Assembly: GCA_039566865.1 (NCBI GenBank)
Contig: CM076943.1
Coordinates: 43,594,663-43,658,662, forward strand
From: Aurelia coerulea
Taxonomy: Eukaryota > Cnidaria > Scyphozoa > Semaeostomeae > Ulmaridae
Direction: 5' to 3'
DNA: 64,000 nt
The notes beneath the pieces were generated by a model. That model was not told the DNA's origin, made no database searches, and was given only the letters and a program-made list of their open reading frames with translations. A program made the position numbers and the translations under genes. Below are positions 10,819 through 19,792 of the stretch, in pieces; the stretch's first letter is position 1, and every line of letters starts with the position of its first letter.

Positions 10819-12849
10819 TTATTTGTGAAACATTTTGGCAAGTATTTCCTCATCAGCTGCATGTAGTTTGTATTGCCTTCCAGTTGCTGTCATTGGTGCA
10901 TTAATTGCGTGCAGAATATTGTCCTCCGGTATCCAACATACATCATCCCTGTCTGGCCACGAATATGACCTTGCCGGGCATTTTGGATGCATAAATTTGA
11001 TTTTAATATCCTTTTGTGCAGAATCAATTTCTTCTATGAGCCCAATCCAGTACTCCCCGTCGTACAAACAGATCGTAAAGGAATTTAACGAGGGGCTAGT
11101 GTGTATCTGTTCTACTTCCAATGCAAAATCAAACTTTGATGCATATTGTTCATCGATTGAGGTTCTTTTTGTACCAATGCATGAACTGGAGAGAGGGACA
11201 AAATGATGGTAGCTCCTAGTACCAGGGATGGTCTTTGCATCCAAAAATCTCGTCTTGAGCTTTTCCCTTGTTACTTCCATTGCTTCTTTTGATATGAACT
11301 TGAAGTGTATGCCTTTAATTTCCCCATTGCAGAACTTGAACATATCAATTGCACTTAAAATTTGGTTGTCAAATGGTCGTTGCAAACTTGCTCGTGATGT
11401 AATTCTTTTCACAGTGCCCCCAACACCATCACATGTTGACTTGCCATGACTTGTAGCAAAAAATGACCATGTGCAGTCAGTAAGAAAATCAGCACGATGG
11501 AAGCATAGGTTGAGAAAGTTCTTACAGTTTTTGTATTGGCCAGCACATCCATCAGAGAAGTAGTTGACAGATTTCACTTGAGGATTGATGCTTTCAATTA
11601 TGTGCTTTACAGTTTCTTTTAAAATTTGGTATACCATGTCTACATCGTGATTGAGGTCATCTGATATGAAGCATATGGAGTGATCCTTCAACTGGCCATC
11701 TTCCTTCGTGTACACAACAACTGGATGTAAAGTACATTGTGATTTGTTCCAGTGATATCCCTGTATTTCATCCTGCACGAGAAACTTATAATTTTCAGCA
11801 AAATCAACAAGAACAATTACTTCATCTTCTTGCAAATCTTCTTTCCGCTGCTTCAGATACTTGCCTTGGGTCCGAGCTATGAACGAATGGGCAGTGATCT
11901 TGTTTAACTTGTCAGCCACAAGATCTATGAACTCTGAAAGTGGGGCTGTTTGTTTGATGAGCTCTGCTCTGTCTGTGCTAGTCCACTGACTGAAAGTTAT
12001 ATCATAATCCTCTTCTTCAGTAAAGGTGTTCCCTACCCCACTTTCATCTGCACTGGTTTCATCTTGGTCACTGGGTCTCACCTTGAGCTGTTCTCTCAGG
12101 TAGTTCTTCAATGGTTCAATCCCAGGGCAATTAGGGCAACGGTGGATCATGCATTCCTTTTTGTCTCTGTTACAGACAATCAATTCTAACAACTGATGGT
12201 AATCCTTGTCTAGCCTTATTGCATTGAGAACCAACGTAACATTTTGGTGGGAAGTGCAGACACAAACAGAGTGTGTACCAGAAGCACCAACAGTTATGCA
12301 CCATTTTGGCCTGAGCATGCAGAACTTCGAAAAGCCAATCTTGGCATCTTGGAATCGCTTCCTAAATGCAGAATACAGCTCCTTTAGATTTGAAAGGATT
12401 AACCTCTTCTGCATGTGTTGGTTCCTTCCAATGCTGACATAATCCTTTTTCCCTGGTAGCAGTCTGCTATTCTCATCATCACAGTAGAAATCTCTGACGA
12501 GGAGCACAACGTCATCTGCTAATGTTGGTCCTTTCTTTTGCTCTGGGCTTGCAAATATACCATGCTCTTTACGTAATTTGTAGGCTTGACGAACCATGTA
12601 GTTTGAGACTCCGAAGAATTCAGCAGTTTGTCTTACTGTCCATGATGAAGGTGTCATTGTTAAAACTTGGATTTTAACTTTTCGAGACGATACTGCAATT
12701 TTCTCTTTCATCAGATCTACCATGATATCCAAATCTTTGGCTTTTTCTTTTATTTCTTTTGAAATCATGACAGCAGATTCATTTCTGCTGTTGAATCTGC
12801 AGCATTTTCCTTTTACCATAATTGGCCCTAGAATGCCCAGCAACAGCAT
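10819..12849 (-). CDS. DDE-like transposase core of unassigned family
   Basis: The 676-residue frame has a helix-turn-helix-like segment (about 66-95, SWTVRQTAEFFGVSNYMVRQ). Next is a Cys/His zinc-like cluster (C196, C198, H201, C226, C233, H236, C238, C241). An RNase H-like core follows: LVDFAENY with D349, YFSDGCAGQYKN with D433, and FFATSHGKSTCDGVGGTVKR with H468 and D474. A C-terminal segment (about 594-660, YDGEYWIGLIEEID...FMHP) looks like a small barrel domain. The pattern matches a family of transposase-like proteins common in cnidarians and insects whose superfamily name I cannot assign. Catalytic roles are inferred from motif position. The first about 20 residues overlap the upstream frame and are unlikely to be the true N-terminus. 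The gene lies between long inverted repeats, as expected for a transposase. Confidence 0.75.
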   Translation of the reverse strand: MLLLGILGPIMVKGKCCRFNSRNESAVMISKEIKEKAKDLDIMVDLMKEKIAVSSRKVKIQVLTMTPSSWTVRQTAEFFGVSNYMVRQAYKLRKEHGIFASPEQKKGPTLADDVVLLVRDFYCDDENSRLLPGKKDYVSIGRNQHMQKRLILSNLKELYSAFRKRFQDAKIGFSKFCMLRPKWCITVGASGTHSVCVCTSHQNVTLVLNAIRLDKDYHQLLELIVCNRDKKECMIHRCPNCPGIEPLKNYLREQLKVRPSDQDETSADESGVGNTFTEEEDYDITFSQWTSTDRAELIKQTAPLSEFIDLVADKLNKITAHSFIARTQGKYLKQRKEDLQEDEVIVLVDFAENYKFLVQDEIQGYHWNKSQCTLHPVVVYTKEDGQLKDHSICFISDDLNHDVDMVYQILKETVKHIIESINPQVKSVNYFSDGCAGQYKNCKNFLNLCFHRADFLTDCTWSFFATSHGKSTCDGVGGTVKRITSRASLQRPFDNQILSAIDMFKFCNGEIKGIHFKFISKEAMEVTREKLKTRFLDAKTIPGTRSYHHFVPLSSSCIGTKRTSIDEQYASKFDFALEVEQIHTSPSLNSFTICLYDGEYWIGLIEEIDSAQKDIKIKFMHPKCPARSYSWPDRDDVCWIPEDNILHAINAPMTATGRQYKLHAADEEILAKMFHK

Positions 12850-13384
12850 GCAACTTTAATGGACTTACATCTTCCTCATTAAGAGTAGAGCTGAGAAATT
12901 CTCTGCTGTCCTCGGCACTTATTTCCAATTCCATCTGCTCATTGATCTCATCCTGATCTTCTTCGCTCGAAGAATGGGTGCCTGTATCATGACGCTCTTT
13001 CTGCTTGTCAGTTTCGATCCTGCATGCAGGACATAATTTGTCTCCGGGAGTAACATTGATTCTCAAAATCTTCATCTCTTTTGCAGTTTCTAAGCTGATC
13101 TCTCGCAAGGAGCCTCTAGCCGTATGTTTTTCCTTTTTAAACGGATTGCAACATTTTGTTTTGGTGCTTGAATACTTCTTGAGGACTGTGTGCTCGTGAT
13201 GGTAACATATTGTGCTGCCCAGATTCTCTTCTAATCCTGCTCTCCATGTTACAAGCTCTTTCTCGTCACTACTTAACTCAGATACCAATTTTAAACCAGA
13301 CGTCTTTGCATAACTACGTTTGTGACAAATCTCCCCTAAACGATTACCAACAGAACAGCTCTCCATTTCAGTTTCAACAGACAT
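12779..13384 (-). CDS. Transposase N-terminal part with ARL14EP-like zinc-binding domain
   Basis: The 201-residue frame has a Cys/His cluster: ICYHHE (about 59-64), KCCNPF (about 77-82) and PGDKLCPACR (about 112-121). This is the arrangement I associate with the ARL14EP-like domain found ahead of transposase-like cores in invertebrate proteins. An acidic Ser/Glu-rich linker follows (about 135-172), then KLHAVAGHSRANYGKRK. It ends at a stop that overlaps the next frame by 71 bases. The following 676-residue frame is shifted by one base and continues the protein, so this is probably one gene broken by a single indel near 12785, or an assembly error. The start at 13384 is the first Met of the open frame. 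Confidence 0.65.
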   Translation of the reverse strand: MSVETEMESCSVGNRLGEICHKRSYAKTSGLKLVSELSSDEKELVTWRAGLEENLGSTICYHHEHTVLKKYSSTKTKCCNPFKKEKHTARGSLREISLETAKEMKILRINVTPGDKLCPACRIETDKQKERHDTGTHSSSEEDQDEINEQMELEISAEDSREFLSSTLNEEDVSPLKLHAVAGHSRANYGKRKMLQIQQQK

Positions 13385-14010
13385 ACTTATTTCTTAAATT
13401 GCGTTCTCACTTGCACCCTTAGCCAACAAACTGATTTTGAAACGATAAAATTGCCCTTTAAGTAGACCTATTCCAAAATATATATGACCTCATCATGCCA
13501 CTCATTACATCATATGGATTGATATTGGAACCACCTACACAAAATACATCATCACATTTACATCATATACTACAAGTCATGCTGGTCTGCCAATGAAATC
13601 TTACATTGTTGAGCAATATTACACCATTCAATAATCTTCACAGCCAATCTATTTGGTGATAGGTTATGAAATGACCTCATATCAATTGTATTTTGATATT
13701 TGAGTCGTTGTGTAGATGTTCGTTTTCTAAGAACAGAAACCAAACGCTTAGAACTCAGCTCTTTTCACCAAGACTTATGCTTGTATGATTGCAGCTACAG
13801 TGCTAGTGGAGTGTCTTTAAAAGTTAATGGAAATCTCACACAAAAGATGAAGGGTATTCTCAATAAAATCAGGGGAAAAATTCATCATATCGCTCTTGGG
13901 GGCATGAATCTAAAAAAGATAAATAATATTTATTATATTACAAGAATAATATTGATAACATATGAATATACAAACATGGATGGTTTCTACTACAATGTGC
14001 TTCTCTTTCT
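13385..14010. other. 5' flank of transposase gene
   Basis: AT-rich sequence between the transposase start and the right inverted repeat. It would hold the promoter. The plus-strand frame at 13700-14020 has no recognisable motif. Confidence 0.45.
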
Positions 14011-14683
14011 AAGCAAATGAACTGACCACATAGAATTTCACTATAAGTTATCTGTGGTGATTTAAATCCTTTTTTCTTGCTATTGCAACACAATGTAGAT
14101 GCAGCTGGGCATTAAAGTCGTTCAGTATACCAAAAATATATCATAACTTTAAGAGCTTCTCTCTCTCAAACAAGACAACTTACCATCTCATAACTTCTGC
14201 AGTACATACCTGTACCTATGTAGAACAGTTCTGCAAATTTTCTAAATTGTAAGTTGACCGCACCCAAAATGAGTTGAGAACAAAAGATAAGCATTTTTTC
14301 AATTTCCGCATATGAATTATTTGAGTTTATTTCAATCAATAAAACATGAATGGTACCTAGGATGGTGCTTTCAATGAGATATTCGAAATCTCCACATGAA
14401 ACTACCCCAGTTTGGAAATTTTCAAACAAAAATGTGGTTTCGTTAAGAAACTAGAGGCAAATCTTAAAAAATGGAGCGCATCAAAAATGGGCGTCGACTG
14501 CTATTGTTAAGGGCGAATATGGTCATAATTAAAAAAGTGATATCTCCAGAACAAAATGAGATATGAGGCTGAAATTTTTTTTACAGTGGTTATAAGACAT
14601 GGTGAGCAGTTTAAACAATGAATTGGGGCAATCTGAGACATTGGTGTCAAGGCTGTTTGAACTGATATGGAATTACCCTGTAG
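14011..14683 (-). repeat. Right terminal inverted repeat
   Basis: Reverse complement of the left arm. The inner boundary is where TATGTGGTCAGTTC diverges from the left copy. The tip reads GGAATTACCCTGTAG. Confidence 0.85.
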
Positions 14684-15385
14684 CTAAATTTTTTCTCATG
14701 GCTGAAAGCCCTTTAGCCACGTTCATTGGCCATGGTATGAGGGTCATGATCCTAATACCTTGCCTTGAGGGTGATGTGGCTAAAAACAGAGGGCTAAAAG
14801 GCGTATATCTTTTCAGTAACATGATCTTTCCAAATTCAAATTGGCCGTGGCCTAAGGCCGCTATTATTTCCTCTTTGCAGAAGGAGAAACTTGTGTGCAT
14901 TTAACTTGAAATGTAGAGAAAATCTAAGACTTTTATTCATCAAAAATTGCTAATTTTTCCCGGGGCTTCGCCCCTGGACCCCAATGGGGGGCTTACAGCG
15001 CCCCCCATACCCCCAGCTGGACTGGTTAACAATTTCTTCGCTTCGCGAAGAAATTGTTAACTTTCGTTTTTGAGCATTTCAAAATTGCACAAAACTAATA
15101 CCAAAAAAATTTCGCTCCCAGCCGCCCCTGTTAGCTTTCAAGACATTTCAGACAAATCAATTAATGTTCACAATAAGGTGCTTCAATGTTTAGATATCAG
15201 ATCTTAGGAAAAGCAAATTAAAGGTAGTTGAACTAACTGGTTTCTCCTTTTTTTGCAATTTCAACTTGACAGGAGCTAGGAGGAAGAAAAATAACAGGTC
15301 ATTTGTAACTAAGTCAAGAAATTAAAGTGGTAACTGGAAGATATTACTTGCATGGTTGCATGGTTGAAAACAAATTGCTATGAGC

Positions 15386-15480
15386 GCTGACCACTTGAAC
15401 AAGTTCGTGCATTCAAGACGCAGAACTGTTTCACATATATTCAAAACTAAGAATAGAAATTGAAAATATGCTGGTCTAGC
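15386..15480. ncRNA. Structured RNA candidate, copy 2
   Basis: Identical over the 95 nt to copy 1. The only nearby difference is one base just outside the terminal stem (TGAGCGCTGACC in place of TGATCGCTGACC). Flanks differ from copies 1 and 3 by many changes. It has the same intron position relative to the exon at 15539-15598. Confidence 0.5.
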
Positions 15481-16657
15481 GTTCAGCCCTTTGTCTCAAC
15501 CACCAGCAAAAATTTAATACTTGAAATTATGATCTTACCCGTTTTTCTCCTTTGCCCTCATTTGACTCTTCCTGACAACAGCAATTGAAGCTAGAGTGCT
15601 ATGGTGAAAGAGAACGAGTTAGAAACTCACATCATCTGAAAACATGCAATAAAGATTTAAACATAGCAGATAGAATGATCATGGGAGCAAGTCTATGAAT
15701 TTTTGCCATTAAATAACCTGGAGACCAAAATAAAAATTTCAGTTTTGACAATGAAAGTGATTCCCTGTATGATGGTTTCTCAAGTTACTTTTTGAAATAG
15801 CAGTTCATGAATTCAAGCATAAACAAAAAAAGGTGTTTGCTTGATTCAGTTTAAAACTTAGTATCACCAGAAGTTATGATGCAAAAAAAGCAAAAGTCAA
15901 TATTTCTTCAAATACAAAAGTAACACTTGGTGCAGATGGATGAGTTTCATTGTACGCTGAGGAGCATTCTGCACAATTGTTTACTGTTTTACATATGAAG
16001 CATAAACTCTTTGGGTTGTTGTTATCCTTCAGCTCCATATAGAAAAATGCGTTAGCTCCTGTGCAATATCAATGACTCAGAACCAGGCAGATAAATATCC
16101 TATCAAGATGAAAGAGATTGGATATTTGCTATACATATACATCAAAGTCTTCAAATAAAACTTTTTGACATGTTTCTTTCCTCCTTTCTGTGACGTGCTA
16201 GCTTTCAAGGGCTTTCAAACGAATGTCCACAATAAGATGTTTCTATGTTTCAGAACTTAGATATCTACGAAAATTAAATTAATTAGTGCCAGTCTGCAGA
16301 GTGTGGCAGCTGCACACACAAGCTTCTTCACACACAATTTTTATGTGCATGCTGATTTTGATTGAGATCTTTAGTTCACTCCTTTGAAAACAAAGGTTAA
16401 ACAAAGAACTTGCACGCAAGCACACCACTGCTTTGTTGGTCTGCATGCTCGTGAAATCTTGTTCAGAACTGCCATATGTATTCTGCAGACTGGGAATTGT
16501 GAACTCACCAGTTTTCTCCTTGCTTTGCAATTCTAACTTGACAGGAGCATGTAGGAAGGAAAAAGAACAGTTCATTTGACACTAAGTCATAAGAATACAA
16601 AATTAAAGTGACAAATGAAGATGCTACTTGCGTGATTGAAAACAAATTGCTATGATC

Positions 16658-16752
16658 GCTGACCACTTGAACAAGTTCGTGCATTCAAGACGCAGAACTG
16701 TTTCACATATATTCAAAACTAAGAATAGAAATTGAGAATATGCTGGTCTAGC
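16658..16752. ncRNA. Structured RNA candidate, copy 3
   Basis: Differs from copies 1 and 2 by one A-to-G change (ATTGAGAATATGC). The change falls in the long hairpin. Read as plus-strand RNA it turns an A-U pair into a G-U pair; read as minus-strand RNA it makes a C-A mismatch. The exon 16946-17003 lies upstream on the minus strand. Confidence 0.5.
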
Positions 16753-17509
16753 GTTCCACTCTTTGTCTCAATCACCCTACAGGGAATCTGGGTGTGCCAT
16801 GCGCCACAGATCTACGCCAATTCTTTTGTTCTATTGTTAATTCCATTGCTTAGATTGGGTCTGTGCGCCACAGATGTGTGGCGCACCATACGCCAATTCC
16901 AGTCAATCACCAACAAGAGATTTATGTTTGAAACTATAATCTTACCCACTTTTCTCCTTCACCCTCTTGACTCTTCTTGAAGTCAGCCATTGAAGCCGGA
17001 GTGCTGTGATAAAAGAGAACAAGTTACAAACTCACATTACACAGTGTCTTAAAAAATTAATGTAATGAAATTTGAAATATAGCAGCTTGTAGAGTGATAA
17101 AGTGGGAGCAAATTTTATGAACTTTTGTCATTGAAGTAATCGGAAGACCAAGATAAAATGTCAGTTTTGCCAATGAAGGAGTCCCTGTGTGTTTCTAGTG
17201 TTGATTTTTAGAAAATGAATTCTTCCTTCGAATTCATTTTTGCTCTTGGATGTTCCAATGGCAATGTCGCCTCCCATTCGGGCCTTTGTATCTCGATGTT
17301 TCGGCTTTTAGGATGGGAATCTTCCTTCATAGATAGCTCACACTCTATAGCAACGATGAAATTTCTAAATTCTTTGGAAAGGAAGGTAGAACGGAACATC
17401 TTCTCGCACGCCCTGCGCCCGCCATTTTCTTTTAGCTGTTTAGGCCATAGTCAAAGAGACGAGATTTTGGTTCAAAAAGACAGACATGCAAAATGAGGAA
17501 ACTCAACAA

Positions 17510-18189
17510 ACCTGCTCTTAGTCTTTCTACAGACACTTTTCAATGCTCGAATTGTTGCCTTTTTCCAGAAACAATTTGATTTCATATACTTTCTTGGCTT
17601 GATGAGATTGTACACTGGTTGCAGAGACCTTCTTCTGTCGTTGATCGTCACAGAAAAAGAATGAATTTGGGCGCCAAAATGTCAAATGACATTTTGAACA
17701 AAGGGCTCGCGTTGCGGTGCGACCTCTACGGGGGAGAGATGCACGGGAGGGGGGATTCGTGTTGCCAGTGTTGCGGGATGGGGGCTTTCGGTTTCTGTGC
17801 CGGTGTCGCGTTTACATTTACCATCATTTTCATATCTGACCATGTACTAAATTGCATCGTGTCATGAGACCATAAACTCTCGAGTACCGAATGGTAATCC
17901 CCACCCTTATTAACCATTGAAAAATTGTCTAACGCCCCCCTTTTATAATTCTTGAAAAATTAACATGATATTGAAAATAATTTTTTAATAATTTTACAAA
18001 TATAAAAAAGATACGCGTTTAACCAAGAAAAAGGCTATCTACAAATTTGTCTAGCCTCCCGCCGAATGTTCCAATCCCCCTTCCCCTTATATTATCATAT
18101 CGTACAATTTCCGAAACCCCGCCCCCTCCCCTAAATTCTCTCACGACCCCTCGTTTATTCGGTTCGTGAGAGTATATATGTGGAATTTC
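17510..18189. other. No recognisable gene (right part of CACTA-like element)
   Basis: Contains a GC-rich patch (17700-17800) and C-rich stretches (17930-18140). It may be the promoter region of the minus-strand spliced unit, but no specific element is recognisable. Confidence 0.4.
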
Positions 18190-18382
18190 TTCTGTTGGAA
18201 ATCTTAAAAATGTTGAGTGTGAATCTCTTCAACTGGAATTGATCAGAAATTCTGCGTGTACTTTTCCCACAATGGAAATTTATAGGAAACTGTGGGTGCT
18301 AATTTCCCTTTCGGAAACTAATTGGAAATGCGAGAGTCTCCCCACTTAGAAATTGGTGGAAATTTGCATATTTCTTGCCGTG
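18190..18382. repeat. Right subterminal GGAAA/TTTCC repeat region
   Basis: The mirror of the left end has at least eight GGAAA or TTTCC words in 190 bp, ending in GGAAATTTGC and the terminal TTTCTTGCCGTG. It is shorter than the left array, as is common in CACTA-type elements. Confidence 0.65.
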
Positions 18383-18385
18383 TCT

Positions 18386-19324
18386 AAAACGAGAAAGGGC
18401 ATTGGTTTGCTAAAGTATCTCTCCAAATATTTACCAAGGCATACCTTAAATGAAATATACAAGCTTTATGTGCGACCCCATCTGGACTACGGAGATGTTA
18501 TTTATCATATTCCAGCTAAAGTGTGTGATTTCAGTCAAAACATTATTTTGTCAAATCTAATGGAAAAATTGGAGTCTGTGCAGTATTCAGCTGCTCTTGC
18601 TATAACAGGAACATGGAGGGGAACATCCAGAGAAAAACTGTACACTGAGCTTGGCTGGGAGTCATTAAATTCCAGGAGGTGGAGTAGACGCCTTACCTTG
18701 TTCTATAAGATAATGAATAATCTCACCCCTTTGTACACAAAGAAGCCTATCCCATCACTTCATCAGTCGAACTATTCTTTTCGCAACCAGGATGTAATTG
18801 GTCGAATAAGGGCAAGAACAGAAAAATTTCAATCTACCTTCTATCCAAACTGCCTATCTGAATGGAATGAACTTGATCCTGAAATAAGGCTCGCTCCGTC
18901 TGTTGCTGTTTTTAAGAAAAAGCTTCTATCAATAATTCGCCCCCCTGCAAAATCTGTTTTTGGCATTCACGACCCAATAGGCCTAGCTTATCTTTTCCAA
19001 ATAAGGGTTGGTCTGAGTAAATTGAACTTTCATAAATTCAAGCATAATTTCAGAGATACGGTGAACCCAATGTGCCCAACGAACGATGGGATTGAAGATA
19101 CAGAACACTTTTTGTTGCTTTGCCCTTCATTCGGCATTCACCGACGAGATCTTCTCGCTGGAGTTTCGGAATTATTACAACCATTTGTTCACATCAACAG
19201 CCTTCCAAACAACGTTCTAGTACAATATTTATTGTATGGTGATAAAGACCTTTCTGATGACGTAAATAAGAATATACTAGAAATGACCTTAAATTTTATC
19301 CACAAAACTGGTCGGTTTGGCTGA
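18386..19324 (+). pseudogene. LINE reverse transcriptase, C-terminal piece
   Basis: The frame continues the RT from 4166: the codons before the insertion (AAIS) join the first codons here (KTRKGIGLLKYLSKYL) without a gap. Next comes LYVRPHLDYGDVIYH, the standard post-RT segment of CR1/Jockey-like LINEs. A C-terminal zinc-knuckle-like motif PMCPTNDGIEDTEHFLLLCP (C, H, C spaced as in many LINE tails) follows. The stop is at 19322-19324. A roughly 450-bp 3' UTR leads to the poly-A tail. An upstream Met at 18353 lies inside the transposon end and is not a real start. Confidence 0.88.
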
Positions 19325-19792
19325 ACTCAAATTTTTATTATACGTCACACAGCCACAAAGTGTTTTATTTGCTCCCCGTTTGTTAAGTCTGTTTCACACT
19401 TGATGTTCGGTAAACGATGTATGAACCAAAGTTCATCCACACAAAATCGGAGTATTTCAAAAGGATTACATTGAAAACCAGTAGCCCTGTTCTGTCGTCT
19501 GGGGTTCCTATCATTCGGTATCTTGCGCCTATGCTGGCCTTACATCAAATGTGAAACAGTTCCCAGTATTTGTCAGTAATTAATTGTATTGTATGCGTAG
19601 CTTTTTGTAGATGTTTTACTTAATCTCATTTATTTGCATGTCTTTATGTTAATGGCCACGGGCGTAGTCATTGTCTTTTGCTGCCTGTGGTATCGTACCT
19701 GTAGTGTTGTATTGTAGTATAGTAATTAGAAAGTATAGTAGGTAACATGTAATGTAACATTTTATGAATATAAAAAAAAAAAAAAAATCGTG

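Larger units (their letters stand above)
9661..14683. mobile_element. 5.0-kb DNA transposon with long terminal inverted repeats
   Basis: Left and right arms are near-identical inverted repeats of about 0.67 kb that end in CTGTAGGGTAATTCC (left) and CTACAGGGTAATTCC (right, reverse complement). Between them lies one gene on the minus strand in two frames. High arm similarity suggests a recent insertion. I cannot identify a target duplication: flanks are ATGTGC on the left and CTAAAT on the right. The superfamily is therefore unassigned. Confidence 0.8.
8543..15130. mobile_element. hAT element carrying a nested transposon
   Basis: Termini are CAGGGGCGGC on both ends (10-bp perfect inverted repeat). 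An 8-bp duplication TTAGCTTT flanks it at 8535-8542 and 15131-15138. Both are diagnostic for hAT. It splits unit 2 of the three-copy repeat. Without the nested element at 9661-14683 it is about 1.57 kb and keeps only a fragment of transposase (TTF-like zinc-finger exon). It contains repeated GGTATGAG/CTCATACC palindromes near both ends and a GC-rich 3' segment (14940-15060) with several hairpins. Confidence 0.88.
7440..17180. repeat. Three diverged copies of a roughly 0.9-1.2 kb unit
   Basis: Unit 1 is about 7440-8340. Unit 2 is about 8341-8534 plus 15139-15990, split by the hAT element. Unit 3 is about 16000-17180. All contain, in order, a CTCCTGTGCAA/TGACT block, a TTCTGTACCCT...GCTTTC block, an AAAGAACAG(T)TCAT block, the invariant 95-nt block and a CTTACCC...CTTTTCTCC block. 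Flanks differ by many substitutions and indels, so the duplication is not recent, yet the 95-nt block is almost unchanged. Unit 3 has a private insertion near 16785-16915 with a TGCGCCACA/TGTGGCGCA hairpin. Confidence 0.85.
7740..17500 (-). ncRNA. Putative spliced transcription unit with intronic structured RNAs
   Basis: On the minus strand each unit shows a branch-like CTAAC, a pyrimidine tract and YAG followed by CACTC. A 58-60 nt exon follows, then a donor GGTAAGATYAT (exons 16946-17003, 15539-15598, 8071-8128). The intron after each exon contains the invariant block. It is followed by a second exon-like segment (GTTCTTTTTCCTTCCT...AAGGAGAAA) ending in a donor-like CAG|GTTAGT, CA|GTTAGT or CTG|GTGAGT in units 1, 2 and 3. 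The exons carry stops in units 1 and 2, so a protein is unlikely. Diverged short exons around conserved intronic blocks is the architecture of snoRNA host genes. Transcription, strand and RNA class are inference. A possible first exon with ATGGCGGGC lies near 17430 on the minus strand. Confidence 0.4.
4167..18382. mobile_element. 14.2-kb CACTA/EnSpm-like DNA element
   Basis: Both ends start with CACGGCAAGAAA read inward and continue with GCAAAATTTCC (left) or GCAAATTTCC (right), after a 3-bp variable spot. TCT flanks both sides (4164-4166, 18383-18385); removing the element and one TCT restores the LINE reading frame exactly. A CAC terminus, a 3-bp duplication and arrays of short subterminal repeats (GGAAA/TTTCC) are the marks of the CMC (CACTA/EnSpm) superfamily. 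I see no TNP2-like transposase, so the copy is probably non-autonomous. It holds a tRNA-derived SINE, the three-copy spliced unit with structured RNA blocks, and a nested hAT element. The superfamily assignment rests on ends and duplication, not on protein. Confidence 0.8.
3501..19783 (+). mobile_element. 5'-truncated LINE with poly-A tail, containing 14-kb insertion
   Basis: A non-LTR retrotransposon starts inside its reverse transcriptase at 3501 and ends with a poly-A run at 19772-19787. The sequence AAAATCGTG precedes it (3492-3500) and follows the poly-A (19784-19792), a typical LINE target-site duplication. Without the DNA element at 4167-18382 it is about 2.07 kb. It inserted into an older LINE between residues of an LQNR|AARII junction. 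It is 5'-truncated and has an in-frame stop, so it is dead. Confidence 0.85.

Noticed and set aside
9924..14429. Identical 87-residue frames at 9924-10187 and 14166-14429
   Set aside because: They lie in the two arms of the long inverted repeat and mirror each other. They have no motif or codon signal.
9640..14700. Target-site duplication of the long-TIR transposon
   Set aside because: No convincing match of 2-10 bp flanks both tips; only single-base or two-base coincidences, so none is claimed.
9591..14807. Apparent direct repeat flanking the long-TIR transposon
   Set aside because: The similarity (CGTTCAYTGGCCATGGTATGAG) arises because both flanks contain the same hAT palindrome; it is not a duplication made by insertion.
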